In this document: piece by piece, positions 1 through 5,664 of the stretch | Layout of the letters: each line of letters opens with the position of its first letter | Numbering within the stretch: the stretch's first letter is position 1 | NCBI GenBank assembly: GCA_002377605.1 | Contig: DFQD01000194.1 | Coordinates: 1 to 7,334, forward strand | Direction of reading: 5' to 3' | Source: Gammaproteobacteria bacterium UBA3498 | GTDB lineage: Bacteria; Pseudomonadota; Gammaproteobacteria; Pseudomonadales; Pseudohongiellaceae | DNA length: 7,334 nt | Made by a program: the position numbers and the translations under genes | The notes under the pieces: generated by a model | The model's database searches: none | The model's input: only the letters and a program-made list of their open reading frames with translations | Told to the model about the DNA's origin: nothing

Positions 1-635
1 AAGATTCCTGCCCGATCAACTAACTCTATACCCTGAAGCAAAGATAAATCATTCGCTATAGATTGTCTGACAGCAAACACCGAACCATTTCCAGATTCCA
101 CAATGGATGCGTCCGCGTCTTGCAATAATAGAACTGCGGTATTTACATCGCCTTCCAATTGCAGTTTCTGATTCGCCATTCGAATCAAAAACTCTGCCTC
201 TAACAATTTCCACTCGAGATTGGGCTGTGTTATCGACATTCCCGGTGCTGATTGCAATTCCAGGAGTTGTTGTTGAACAGACGCTATTTCAGCACTCAGT
301 ACTGACTCTACTTCTCGCACCGCAGTATCGTCGATTTGAACAGGTTCGGGAGACGCTACTAATTGTTCCTGCAATTGACTTATCAGTGAATTCTGATTAG
401 CGACAGTCAGATTGAGTTGCTGATTCTCCGTGGCGATGCTACTTATGTTCTGTCGAAGCTGGTACTGCTGATAGCCTACATATGCAATGCCTGCAGCCAC
501 CGGTGCAAACAACGCAAGCACTAGTAGAAATCGACGTCTTGCATTCTTTTGTTGGCGGGATGTTCGACTCCCCGCTTTAGCACTGGCCTTAGAAAGCTCT
601 TCGAGTATCTTTGGCGTTTCGGGTTTGTCTACCAC
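1..635 (-). CDS. hemX: HemX, membrane-anchored uroporphyrinogen-III C-methyltransferase-like protein (3' end cut by window edge)
   Basis: The 211 visible residues form an N-terminal fragment that runs off the left edge. Residues 1-35 are polar and basic, ending in a run of arginines (RRR at 33-35). One membrane segment follows at about residues 36-55 (FLLVLALFAPVAAGIAYVGY), then a Gln-rich probable coiled coil at about 56-128. The stretch beginning W142 (EAEFLIRMANQKLQLEGDV at 146-164, then LLLQDAD) is the hallmark of the gammaproteobacterial HemX family. The family is often annotated as a uroporphyrinogen-III methyltransferase, but to my knowledge it lacks the SAM-dependent methylase fold, so its precise role in haem synthesis is unsettled. 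The GTG start at 633-635 is chosen because an in-frame TGA lies immediately upstream, a strong ribosome binding site precedes it, and the next in-frame ATG is residue 133. It lies 71 nt after hemD in the same orientation, so it is probably the third gene of the hemCDX operon, with hemY expected beyond the edge. Confidence 0.88.
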   Translation of the reverse strand, partial: MVDKPETPKILEELSKASAKAGSRTSRQQKNARRRFLLVLALFAPVAAGIAYVGYQQYQLRQNISSIATENQQLNLTVANQNSLISQLQEQLVASPEPVQIDDTAVREVESVLSAEIASVQQQLLELQSAPGMSITQPNLEWKLLEAEFLIRMANQKLQLEGDVNTAVLLLQDADASIVESGNGSVFAVRQSIANDLSLLQGIELVDRAGI

Positions 636-641
636 TCAATG

Positions 642-653
642 TCCTCTCTTCCT
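642..653 (-). promoter_or_regulatory. Ribosome binding site of hemX
   Basis: On the minus strand this reads AGGAAGAGAGGA, a purine-rich Shine-Dalgarno stretch ending 6 nt before the GTG codon at 635. It supports the GTG start. It is clearly stronger than the sites in front of hemC and hemD, which fits a cistron that must initiate independently after a 71-nt gap. Confidence 0.7.
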
Positions 654-706
654 AATAGTCTGGGACCACCACTATTTTTTCTATGTCCACTATCTATTTT
701 GTGGGC

Positions 707-1480
707 TTAATTAGCAAGCTCTTGTAATGCTTTTATTGACGCTTCGACATCAGCACCGTTTGCATTTTTCACGATGGCGAATCCTTTTTGCAAAGCTAAT
801 TCCGCAACGCGGGCAGAAGGAACTAACAATGGGATTCGTAATAAATTCTTAGATTCTGAAATTAGCTCATACAATCGATTGAGCGATTCACCACTTGTCA
901 CGGAATAAACATTTATAGAATTTATATTTATTAGATCTTCTAACTCATCTTTCGAATAATTCACAATAGTCCTTTTATATACTTCGATGTATTCAACTTG
1001 CGCTTTCCTTACCTCTAAAGATTCTGCTAATAATTCCCTACCACCTTCACCTCTGAATATAGCAATCTTCTTATCCTGCACTTCCTTAAGTTCATTTAGC
1101 TCGAGCAAGTATTCGCTACTTGCGCCTAGATCTGAATGTATTACTGGGATACTGAGCTCAGAACAAACCATCCTTGCCGTACTTGGCCCGACAGCGACCA
1201 CGTCTATACCTACTGGAAATTGTGGCCAATAATTGTTTATCCTTTCCGCACCAAATTGAACAGCATTAGTACTAACAAAGATTAAAATATTAAAGTTGTC
1301 CAGGTTTTGAATTTTTGAATTGACTGCTTTGGTTTGCTCATCGTTATCGATAGCTTCGATTTTAATTAATGGGAAATGGATAGCATTACCTTTAAGACCG
1401 TTTATTGCAGAACAAAATGGTAGATGTTGAGGATCTGGCCGGGTAACCAGAACATTTATTCCGGAAAGAGAGGAATCCAT
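707..1480 (-). CDS. hemD: Uroporphyrinogen-III synthase
   Basis: This 257-residue enzyme cyclises hydroxymethylbilane to uroporphyrinogen III with inversion of ring D, the branch point for haem and other tetrapyrroles; it acts in the cytoplasm. The family is poorly conserved, but its landmarks are present in order: VTRP at 12-15, FVSTNAVQFG at 68-77, AVGPSTA at 96-102, RGEGGR at 143-148, the conserved tyrosine of YIEVYKR (Tyr168), VTSGESL at 194-200 and SARVAELALQKGF at 222-234. Length is typical (E. coli HemD is about 246 residues). Its ATG lies 2 nt beyond the hemC stop codon and has no strong Shine-Dalgarno sequence, so translation is probably coupled to hemC. The coding sequence appears richer in A and T than hemC, which is common for this fast-evolving gene and is not by itself a sign of transfer. 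Confidence 0.95.
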   Translation of the reverse strand: MDSSLSGINVLVTRPDPQHLPFCSAINGLKGNAIHFPLIKIEAIDNDEQTKAVNSKIQNLDNFNILIFVSTNAVQFGAERINNYWPQFPVGIDVVAVGPSTARMVCSELSIPVIHSDLGASSEYLLELNELKEVQDKKIAIFRGEGGRELLAESLEVRKAQVEYIEVYKRTIVNYSKDELEDLININSINVYSVTSGESLNRLYELISESKNLLRIPLLVPSARVAELALQKGFAIVKNANGADVEASIKALQELAN

Positions 1481-1482
1481 TG

Positions 1483-2418
1483 TTAATTCTCAGCCGATCG
1501 TAATTCATCTAAAATTTCTGCTGCTCCCCCTGATAACAAATCTTCCGCTGCTGCAATCCCAATTTGCTCCGCTGCATGGGAGTTACCAGCTAGTTCGCTT
1601 CGGATTATTCTTGTCCCATCAACACTACCGACAAGAGCACGCAAGGTGATTTCGTCATTCTCAAGCTGTGCAAAGCTAGCAATAGGTACCTGACATCCGC
1701 CTTGTAATCTTGCATTAACTGCGCGTTCTGCAATGACTCGAGCAGCAGTCTCACTGTGATGCAAACAATCTATAAGTTTTAGTGTATCGGTATCTTCGGT
1801 CCGGCATTCAATACCAATTGCTCCTTGCCCTCCTGCTGGTAAACATTGATCGCAGGAAATTCGTTGTGTTATTCGTTCATCCATTTCTAGGCGCAGAAGA
1901 CCGGCCGTAGCCAAGATAATCGCGTCGTATTCGCCTTTATCTAGTTTTTCCAAGCGCGTTCCGACATTGCCTCTCAAGTCGATAATGTTTAGGTCGGGTC
2001 GTAAGCTGCTTAACTGACATTGACGCCGAAAACTGGATGTGCCAACTTTTGCACCTTTAGGAAGCTCGTCCAGGCTCGCAAATCTATTTGATACAAAAGC
2101 ATCGCTAGGATCTTCGCGCTCGCAGATAACGGCTAGCCCAAGCCCGCATGGGAATTCCATAGGAACATCTTTCATGGAATGCACGGCGATGTCTGCTTGG
2201 TTATCCAGCATTGCCTTTTCCAATTCTTTAACAAAAAGGCCTTTGCCGCCGACTTTCGCTAAAGGTGCGTCCAGAATCTTATCGCCCTTTGTGGTCATCG
2301 GCACAAGCTGAACTGCCAGATTCTCATGTTTGGCAAGCAAAGCATTTTTTACATAGTTGGCTTGCCAAAGAGCGAGCGGGCTTTTGCGGGTAGCGATTCG
2401 TATTTCGGTTTGGGCCAT
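1483..2418 (-). CDS. hemC: Hydroxymethylbilane synthase (porphobilinogen deaminase)
   Basis: The 311-residue cytoplasmic enzyme joins four porphobilinogen molecules into hydroxymethylbilane, the substrate of HemD encoded next door. Nearly all known functional residues are visible with E. coli numbering: Lys55 and Lys59 (AKVGGKG), Lys83 and catalytic Asp84 (HSMKDVP), Arg131-Arg132 (GTSSFRR), Arg149 and Arg155 ([10 protein letters not shown]), and Cys242 in LQGGCQVP, which carries the dipyrromethane cofactor. The N-terminus [15 protein letters not shown] is the canonical opening of the family, fixing the start at the ATG at 2416-2418. No strong Shine-Dalgarno site is seen in front of it. It is the first gene of a minus-strand hem operon and is divergent from argH, with 181 bp between the two start codons. 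Confidence 0.98.
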   Translation of the reverse strand: MAQTEIRIATRKSPLALWQANYVKNALLAKHENLAVQLVPMTTKGDKILDAPLAKVGGKGLFVKELEKAMLDNQADIAVHSMKDVPMEFPCGLGLAVICEREDPSDAFVSNRFASLDELPKGAKVGTSSFRRQCQLSSLRPDLNIIDLRGNVGTRLEKLDKGEYDAIILATAGLLRLEMDERITQRISCDQCLPAGGQGAIGIECRTEDTDTLKLIDCLHHSETAARVIAERAVNARLQGGCQVPIASFAQLENDEITLRALVGSVDGTRIIRSELAGNSHAAEQIGIAAAEDLLSGGAAEILDELRSAEN

Positions 2419-2452
2419 AAACCATTTAAAGGCAGGTTAAGTGATGATGAGC

Positions 2453-2481
2453 ATTCTACGGCAATTAACTAAGATTGTCCG
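2453..2481 (-). promoter_or_regulatory. Predicted sigma70 promoter of the hemCDX operon
   Basis: Minus-strand reading gives a -35 box CGGACA (2476-2481; four of six consensus bases), a 17-bp spacer, and a -10 box TAGAAT (2453-2458; five of six). Transcription would start near 2446, about 28 nt before the hemC ATG. Prediction by eye only. Confidence 0.5.
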
Positions 2482-2496
2482 GTCGCAAAGCCCGGA
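2478..2496. repeat. Short inverted repeat overlapping the hemC -35 box
   Basis: TCCGG (2478-2482) and CCGGA (2492-2496) are perfect inverted arms around a 9-nt centre. The left arm covers most of the predicted -35 element of hemC, so it could be an operator. A 5-bp arm is also easily expected by chance. Confidence 0.25.
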
Positions 2497-2517
2497 ATTT
2501 AGCCAACTGCAAGCGAC

Positions 2518-2546
2518 TTATTAAGCCACGTCTATCCTGTTATAAT
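2518..2546 (+). promoter_or_regulatory. Predicted extended -10 promoter of argH
   Basis: The perfect hexamer TATAAT at 2541-2546 is preceded by TG one base upstream (TGTTATAAT, 2538-2546), the extended -10 signature. The -35 region 17 bp upstream (TTATTA, 2518-2523) matches poorly, which an extended -10 element tolerates. Transcription should start near 2553, giving a leader of about 47 nt before the argH ATG at 2600. No clear 18-bp ARG-box palindrome for ArgR is visible around it. Confidence 0.65.
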
Positions 2547-2576
2547 CGCCTCCCTTTTCAGAGCGCCAGTGACAAT

Positions 2577-2588
2577 GCTCCACGGAGC
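2577..2588 (+). promoter_or_regulatory. Possible hairpin over the argH Shine-Dalgarno sequence
   Basis: GCTCC (2577-2581) and GGAGC (2584-2588) are inverted arms. Only four pairs around a CACG tetraloop can form in RNA. The right arm contains GGAG (2584-2587), the only Shine-Dalgarno candidate for argH, at an unusually long 12-nt distance from the ATG. Folding would hide it. An out-of-frame ATG at 2575-2577 would open a 31-codon reading frame that overlaps the argH start and could also affect initiation. Confidence 0.3.
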
Positions 2589-2599
2589 GAACAAACCCC

Positions 2600-4006
2600 A
2601 TGAGCGACAGCGAAGATCAGAACAAGACAAGCAAGCTTTGGGGTGGACGCTTCAGCGAAGCCACCAATGAGTTTGTACAACGATTTTCAGCTTCAGTGTC
2701 TTTTGATCAAAGACTCTATAAATATGATATTGAAGGTTCGATCGCACATGCCAAGATGCTTGCTAAAATAGGCGTGCTTAATTCAGAAGAGTTACAGAAA
2801 ATCGAATCAGGCCTGGAATCAATACTTAGTGAAATTACTGAAGGCGAATTCTATTGGTCCATAGAGCTCGAAGATGTACACATGAATATTGAGACTGCGC
2901 TAATAGCAAAGATTGGTGATATTGGAAAGAAGCTACACACTGGTCGGTCCCGCAACGATCAAGTAGCGACAGATATCCGACTCTTTGTAAGGGATGAAAT
3001 TGATTCCATTTGTAAATTAATCAAAAAAGTTCAAAAGGCTTTTGTAAATCTCGCAGAGAGGGAAGCTGCAACAATCTTTCCAGGTTCCACTCATTTACAA
3101 CCTGCGCAACCAGTTAGTTTTGGACACCATATGTTGGCCTGGTTTGAAATGCTGGATAGAGATTATGAACGATTCCAGGATTGTCGTAAACGAGTCAATA
3201 AATCTCCATTAGGAGCTGCTGCACTCGCTGGCACGACATTTCCAATCGACCGTGAATATACTGCGAAGTTATTAGGCTTTGATGCACCAACCAATAATTC
3301 ATTAGACTCGGTTAGTGATAGAGATTTTGCGATTGAGTTAGCTGCGACGGGAAGTTTGTTAATGACTCATCTCTCACGGTTTTCAGAAGAGTTAGTGCTT
3401 TGGACGTCAGCACAGTTTAACTATATTGAATTACCAGATCGCTTTTGCACGGGCTCATCCATAATGCCACAAAAGAAAAACCCTGACGTTCCAGAATTGG
3501 TTCGAGGAAAGACCGGCCGCGTTGTGGGTCATTTGAATTCATTGCTTAACTTGATGAAGTCGCAACCTCTCGCTTACAACAAAGATAATCAGGAAGATAA
3601 AGAACCGCTATTCGATCTAGTCGATACAGTTAAAGATTGTTTGTTTGCATATAGCGAAATGATTCCGGCAATTATTTGCAATAAGGAAGCTATGCTTGCC
3701 GCTACGCAAAAAGGTTTTGCTACCGCCACTGATCTCGCTGACTACCTAGTAAAGAAGGGCTTACCCTTTCGCGATGCCCATGAAGTAGTTGGGAAATCCG
3801 TTTCCTTTGCAATTAAGCAACGAGTAGGTCTCGCGGAGTTATCCCTGGAAAAACTCCAAGAGTTTTCCAAATTAATCGAAGCTGATGTTTTCGATGTATT
3901 AACTTTGGAGGGGTCGATAAACGCACGCGATCACCTGGGCGGTACCGCTCCTGCTCAAGTAAAAACTGCGATTATGAATGCACGAACTCTACTTTCTTCA
4001 CGCTAA
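2600..4006 (+). CDS. argH: Argininosuccinate lyase
   Basis: This 468-residue cytoplasmic enzyme cleaves argininosuccinate into arginine and fumarate, the final step of arginine synthesis; it works as a homotetramer in the fumarase/aspartase superfamily. The three conserved blocks are intact: [13 protein letters not shown] at 113-125, STHLQPAQP at 163-171 with the catalytic His165, and the superfamily signature [10 protein letters not shown] at 285-294, whose flexible loop supplies the catalytic serine. The N-terminal KLWGGRFSE and C-terminal GGTAPAQV blocks are also typical, so the gene is full length (E. coli ArgH is 457 residues). The ATG at 2600 is the first in-frame start compatible with the family N-terminus; the first ten residues form a short polar extension. 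The gene ends in tandem TAA codons (4004-4009). It is divergent from hemC and convergent with the protease gene downstream. Confidence 0.98.
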   Translation: MSDSEDQNKTSKLWGGRFSEATNEFVQRFSASVSFDQRLYKYDIEGSIAHAKMLAKIGVLNSEELQKIESGLESILSEITEGEFYWSIELEDVHMNIETALIAKIGDIGKKLHTGRSRNDQVATDIRLFVRDEIDSICKLIKKVQKAFVNLAEREAATIFPGSTHLQPAQPVSFGHHMLAWFEMLDRDYERFQDCRKRVNKSPLGAAALAGTTFPIDREYTAKLLGFDAPTNNSLDSVSDRDFAIELAATGSLLMTHLSRFSEELVLWTSAQFNYIELPDRFCTGSSIMPQKKNPDVPELVRGKTGRVVGHLNSLLNLMKSQPLAYNKDNQEDKEPLFDLVDTVKDCLFAYSEMIPAIICNKEAMLAATQKGFATATDLADYLVKKGLPFRDAHEVVGKSVSFAIKQRVGLAELSLEKLQEFSKLIEADVFDVLTLEGSINARDHLGGTAPAQVKTAIMNARTLLSSR

Positions 4007-4017
4007 TAAAGTTAGCG
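4001..4017. repeat. Palindrome shared by the argH and protease stop codons
   Basis: CGCTAA (4001-4006) and TTAGCG (4012-4017) form a perfect 6-bp stem around TAAAG. Each arm contains the stop codon of one of the two converging genes, so the same hairpin could form in both transcripts. No T-run follows on either strand, so it is not a standard intrinsic terminator. A second small inverted repeat, GCAG and CTGC around GTGC (4022-4033), lies just inside the protease gene. Confidence 0.5.
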
Positions 4018-5082
4018 GTAAGCAGGTGCCTGCAACTCGATATCGTATTCGAGGAACCGATTGTCTCTTAAGGTTCGTACTCTGACTACGTCACCAGATT
4101 GATGCTGTTCTATAATAGTTGCGTAATCGTCTTCATCAGCAACCACTTGACCTTCAATTTCCACAATTACGTCGCCGAGTTGAATCTGACCTCCTTGCAC
4201 TCTGCGAAGACCGCGCATGCCGAGGCGCTCAGGATCAGTTCCCTCTACTACATCTAATACGATAACACCCTCGATTCCCCATAACCTTCTGTAATAATCT
4301 GGTTGAGGAAGACGTGTAATTCCGAGGATTGGTGTTTGTACGCGACCATAGGTAATAAGTTCTGGCACGACGCGTCTTACTGTGTTCACAGGAATTGCGA
4401 AGCCAATACCAGAAGAAGCGCCGCTAGGACTGTATATTGCAGTATTTACTCCAACCAATTGCCCTAATGAGTTAAGCAAGGGTCCTCCGGAATTTCCCGG
4501 ATTAATTGCCGCATCGGTTTGGATCACATCACGGATAGTGCGTCTGCTTACAGATTCAATTTCTCTACCCAGCGCACTAACGACTCCGACAGTCATGGTA
4601 GTGTCGAGCCCGAATGGATTGCCGATAGCAATGACTTTTCTACCAACTTCTAATAAAGAAGAATCGCCAAGGTTCACCGGAGTTAGTTCTACCCCTGGTG
4701 CATCGATGCGCAACACTGCAAGATCTTTATCTGGATCTGATCCAACTGGCACGGCCTCGTAGCTAGATCCATCTTGCAGAGTTACGGTTACGACGCTAGC
4801 TTCTTGTACAACATGAAAATTAGTCACAACATAACCCTCAGCACTCCAGATAAAGCCAGTGCCGGTTCCCTGTGGCACCTCCCTTGGATTTAAAGAATAG
4901 AATGAGCGTACCAGGCGGGAATTAGTTATGTGGACTACTGAAGGGCTGGCGAACTTAAAAACCTCAATATTGTTTTCTTCATCATTAGTTTTGAAATGTG
5001 AATAGTCCAGCTCTTGGGCTGTAACGAATACCGAGGCTGCTATTATCGCCAGGCTACTAATTAAGTATTTTAAAGCTCTCAT
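4012..5082 (-). CDS. Secreted HtrA/Deg-family (S1C) serine protease with one PDZ domain
   Basis: A 356-residue trypsin-fold protease, probably periplasmic and acting on misfolded or damaged proteins. The N-terminus is a signal peptide: basic MRALK, a hydrophobic core at about 6-20, and a likely cleavage site after VTA (residue 22), with no lipobox. The catalytic triad is complete: His90 (TNFHVV), Asp120 (KDLAVLRI) and Ser198 (GNSGGP). A single PDZ domain follows at about residues 252-352, with LGDVIVEIEG at 302-311; DegP-type proteins have two. Blocks such as VIAIGNPFGLD (150-160), IQTDAAINPGNSGGPLLNS (187-205) and NTAIYSPSGASSGIGFAIP (213-231) resemble, from memory, plant and cyanobacterial Deg1 more than E. 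coli DegP or DegS. The ATG at 5080-5082 begins the signal peptide directly and the next Met is residue 163. It appears monocistronic and its native substrate cannot be read from the sequence. Confidence 0.93.
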   Translation of the reverse strand: MRALKYLISSLAIIAASVFVTAQELDYSHFKTNDEENNIEVFKFASPSVVHITNSRLVRSFYSLNPREVPQGTGTGFIWSAEGYVVTNFHVVQEASVVTVTLQDGSSYEAVPVGSDPDKDLAVLRIDAPGVELTPVNLGDSSLLEVGRKVIAIGNPFGLDTTMTVGVVSALGREIESVSRRTIRDVIQTDAAINPGNSGGPLLNSLGQLVGVNTAIYSPSGASSGIGFAIPVNTVRRVVPELITYGRVQTPILGITRLPQPDYYRRLWGIEGVIVLDVVEGTDPERLGMRGLRRVQGGQIQLGDVIVEIEGQVVADEDDYATIIEQHQSGDVVRVRTLRDNRFLEYDIELQAPAYR

Positions 5083-5090
5083 GGATGCAA

Positions 5091-5096
5091 ACTCTC
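5091..5096 (-). promoter_or_regulatory. Probable ribosome binding site of the HtrA/Deg protease
   Basis: Minus-strand GAGAGT lies 8 nt before the ATG at 5082. It is a moderate Shine-Dalgarno match at a good distance and supports the chosen start. Confidence 0.45.
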
Positions 5097-5117
5097 AAGC
5101 TGCCAAATTCGCAAAGT

Positions 5118-5132
5118 AGTGTTAAGCACACT
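5118..5132. repeat. Inverted repeat in the protease 5' region
   Basis: AGTGT (5118-5122) and ACACT (5128-5132) are perfect arms around TAAGC. The repeat lies between the tentative promoter and the start codon of the protease gene, so it could be an operator or a small leader hairpin. The arms are short and chance is possible. Confidence 0.25.
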
Positions 5133-5137
5133 GCCAT

Positions 5138-5166
5138 ATAGATAAGATCACTTTACCCGTTTTCAA
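5138..5166 (-). promoter_or_regulatory. Tentative sigma70 promoter of the protease gene
   Basis: Minus-strand TTGAAA (5161-5166, five of six consensus bases) is a good -35 box. The -10 region 16-18 bp downstream (TATCTAT, about 5138-5144) matches poorly. No GAACTT-type sigmaE -35 element was seen, although HtrA genes are often under envelope-stress control. Confidence 0.3.
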
Positions 5167-5180
5167 GGCTTAGATCATCC

Positions 5181-5214
5181 TGCGTTAAACTCCCCCTAAA
5201 AACAGAGTAACGCA
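5181..5214. repeat. Perfect 7-bp inverted repeat with 20-nt centre
   Basis: TGCGTTA (5181-5187) and TAACGCA (5208-5214) are perfect inverted arms 20 nt apart. The same heptamer recurs at 5475-5481. The centre-to-centre distance is 27 bp, so a binding site for two protein units is conceivable. Nothing identifies the protein. Confidence 0.35.
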
Positions 5215-5250
5215 AATATTGCAGATTTAGCTCACCATTAAACACACCTG

Positions 5251-5268
5251 AGAACGGCACGACGTTCT
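5251..5268. repeat. Perfect 6-bp hairpin
   Basis: AGAACG (5251-5256) and CGTTCT (5263-5268) pair perfectly around a 6-nt loop, GCACGA. No T-run follows on either strand, so it is not an intrinsic terminator. It may be part of a larger structured or regulatory region that includes the hairpin at 5297-5327. Confidence 0.4.
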
Positions 5269-5296
5269 ATCCATGATCTAATTATGAACAACCACT

Positions 5297-5327
5297 AAGG
5301 TACCTATAGTAAAATCTATGGTGCCTT
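5297..5327 (+). repeat. 12-bp hairpin with one bulge
   Basis: The left arm AAGGTACC plus ATAG (bulged T at 5305) pairs with CTAT plus GGTGCCTT (5316-5327) around the loop TAAAAT (5310-5315). One pair, T5301 with G5323, is a wobble. In RNA from the plus strand all twelve pairs form, whereas minus-strand RNA has a C/A mismatch there. No T-run follows on either strand. It is the strongest secondary structure I see in the window and has no assigned role. Confidence 0.5.
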
Positions 5328-5443
5328 CCAAGCTGACAGGCCGAGCATTGTTCAACGACTAGAGGATTTGTTAGAACTACCTCCCCCTAACTTCTGCACA
5401 TAGGCAAGGGAATCACTACAGGCTTAAATAGAATTTTGCTCAT

Positions 5444-5644
5444 TTACGTTGCCAAATAATTTAATACATCATTTTGCGTTAGTAGACTAATTTTATCCGG
5501 AAGCGTATTTACATGAAAAGCGTCGCAAAGGAATATCATCATTCGCATGTCTACATCTAGACAGCCCTGAGCGACGGCTAAAACAACTTCAGGAAGAATA
5601 CGGGCCCATTCTTGAGAATGAAACCCACAACTATGACTATACTT
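5444..5644 (-). pseudogene. Start-less 66-codon open stretch, possible gene remnant
   Basis: One minus-strand frame is open for 66 codons from a TAA at 5645-5647 to the stop at 5444-5446. The translation looks protein-like rather than random, for example SQEWARILPEVVLAV near its start and NTLPDKISLLTQNDVLNYL near its end. There is no ATG, GTG or TTG in the first 32 codons; the first ATG is codon 33 (5546-5548), which would leave 34 residues and no clear ribosome binding site. I do not recognise a family. It begins 20 nt after the stop of the YheS-like gene, in the same orientation. It could be the C-terminal stub of a deleted gene, or simply the antisense image of the plus-strand frame at 5513-5655. 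Low certainty. Confidence 0.25.
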
Positions 5645-5655
5645 TTATTCTATAA
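5513..5655 (+). pseudogene. Possible frame-broken small gene on the plus strand
   Basis: An ATG at 5513-5515 follows GGAAG (5499-5503) by 9 nt, a fair ribosome binding site, and opens MKSVAKEYHHSHVYI before a TAG at 5558-5560. Stepping back one base at that point enters a frame open for 32 codons to a TAA at 5653-5655, starting LDSPERRLKQLQEEYGPIL and ending NYDYTFIL. The joined product would be 47 residues, charged and helix-prone. Loss of a single base from an ancestral gene would explain it. No slippery heptamer suggesting programmed frameshifting is visible. I recognise no family, and the frame overlaps the minus-strand stretch 5444-5644, so at most one of the two is likely real. Confidence 0.2.
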
Positions 5656-5664
5656 AAAATAAAC

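Larger units (their letters stand above)
5083..5664. other. 582-bp region without a confirmed gene
   Basis: The stretch lies between the start of the protease gene and the stop of the YheS-like gene, both on the minus strand. No complete reading frame with a normal start and a recognisable product was found on either strand, and no tRNA or riboswitch is evident. It contains the protease upstream signals (right next to 5083), at least four inverted repeats between 5118 and 5327, a 10-bp direct repeat CTCCCCCTAA (5190-5199 and 5381-5390), and three copies of TGCGTTA counting both strands (5181-5187 and 5475-5481 direct, 5208-5214 inverted). Beyond 5440 lie two overlapping open stretches on opposite strands that may be gene remains. 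A T-rich run follows the yheS stop on the minus strand (about 5651-5664), but no strong stem precedes it, so a terminator cannot be claimed. A further open stretch on the plus strand (5299-5400, 33 codons, no start) is not recognisable. Confidence 0.6.

Noticed and set aside
107..400. 97-codon plus-strand open frame
   Set aside because: It lies antisense within hemX, whose opposite-strand translation has the family signature; the plus-strand protein has no recognisable features.
487..714. 75-codon plus-strand open frame across the hemX start and hemD-hemX gap
   Set aside because: It overlaps the hemX N-terminus and membrane segment in antisense, lacks a credible ribosome site and has no family features.
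2039..2311. 90-codon plus-strand open frame
   Set aside because: It is antisense to the most conserved part of hemC, where codon constraint on the real gene explains the open frame.
4382..4762. 126-codon plus-strand open frame
   Set aside because: It is antisense to the catalytic core of the Deg-type protease; the Pro/Ser/Thr-rich composition is typical of an antisense shadow.
5083..5106. Possible sigma54 promoter (TGGC then TTGCA on the minus strand) before the protease gene
   Set aside because: The distance between the two elements is several bases too long for a -24/-12 promoter.
5479..5494. TTAGT-AG-ACTAA followed by TTTT as an intrinsic terminator
   Set aside because: Only four AT-rich pairs can form around a tetraloop and the T-run is four bases, which is too weak.
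5645..5664. T-rich stretch after the yheS stop as an intrinsic terminator
   Set aside because: No stable GC-containing stem directly precedes the T-run on the minus strand.
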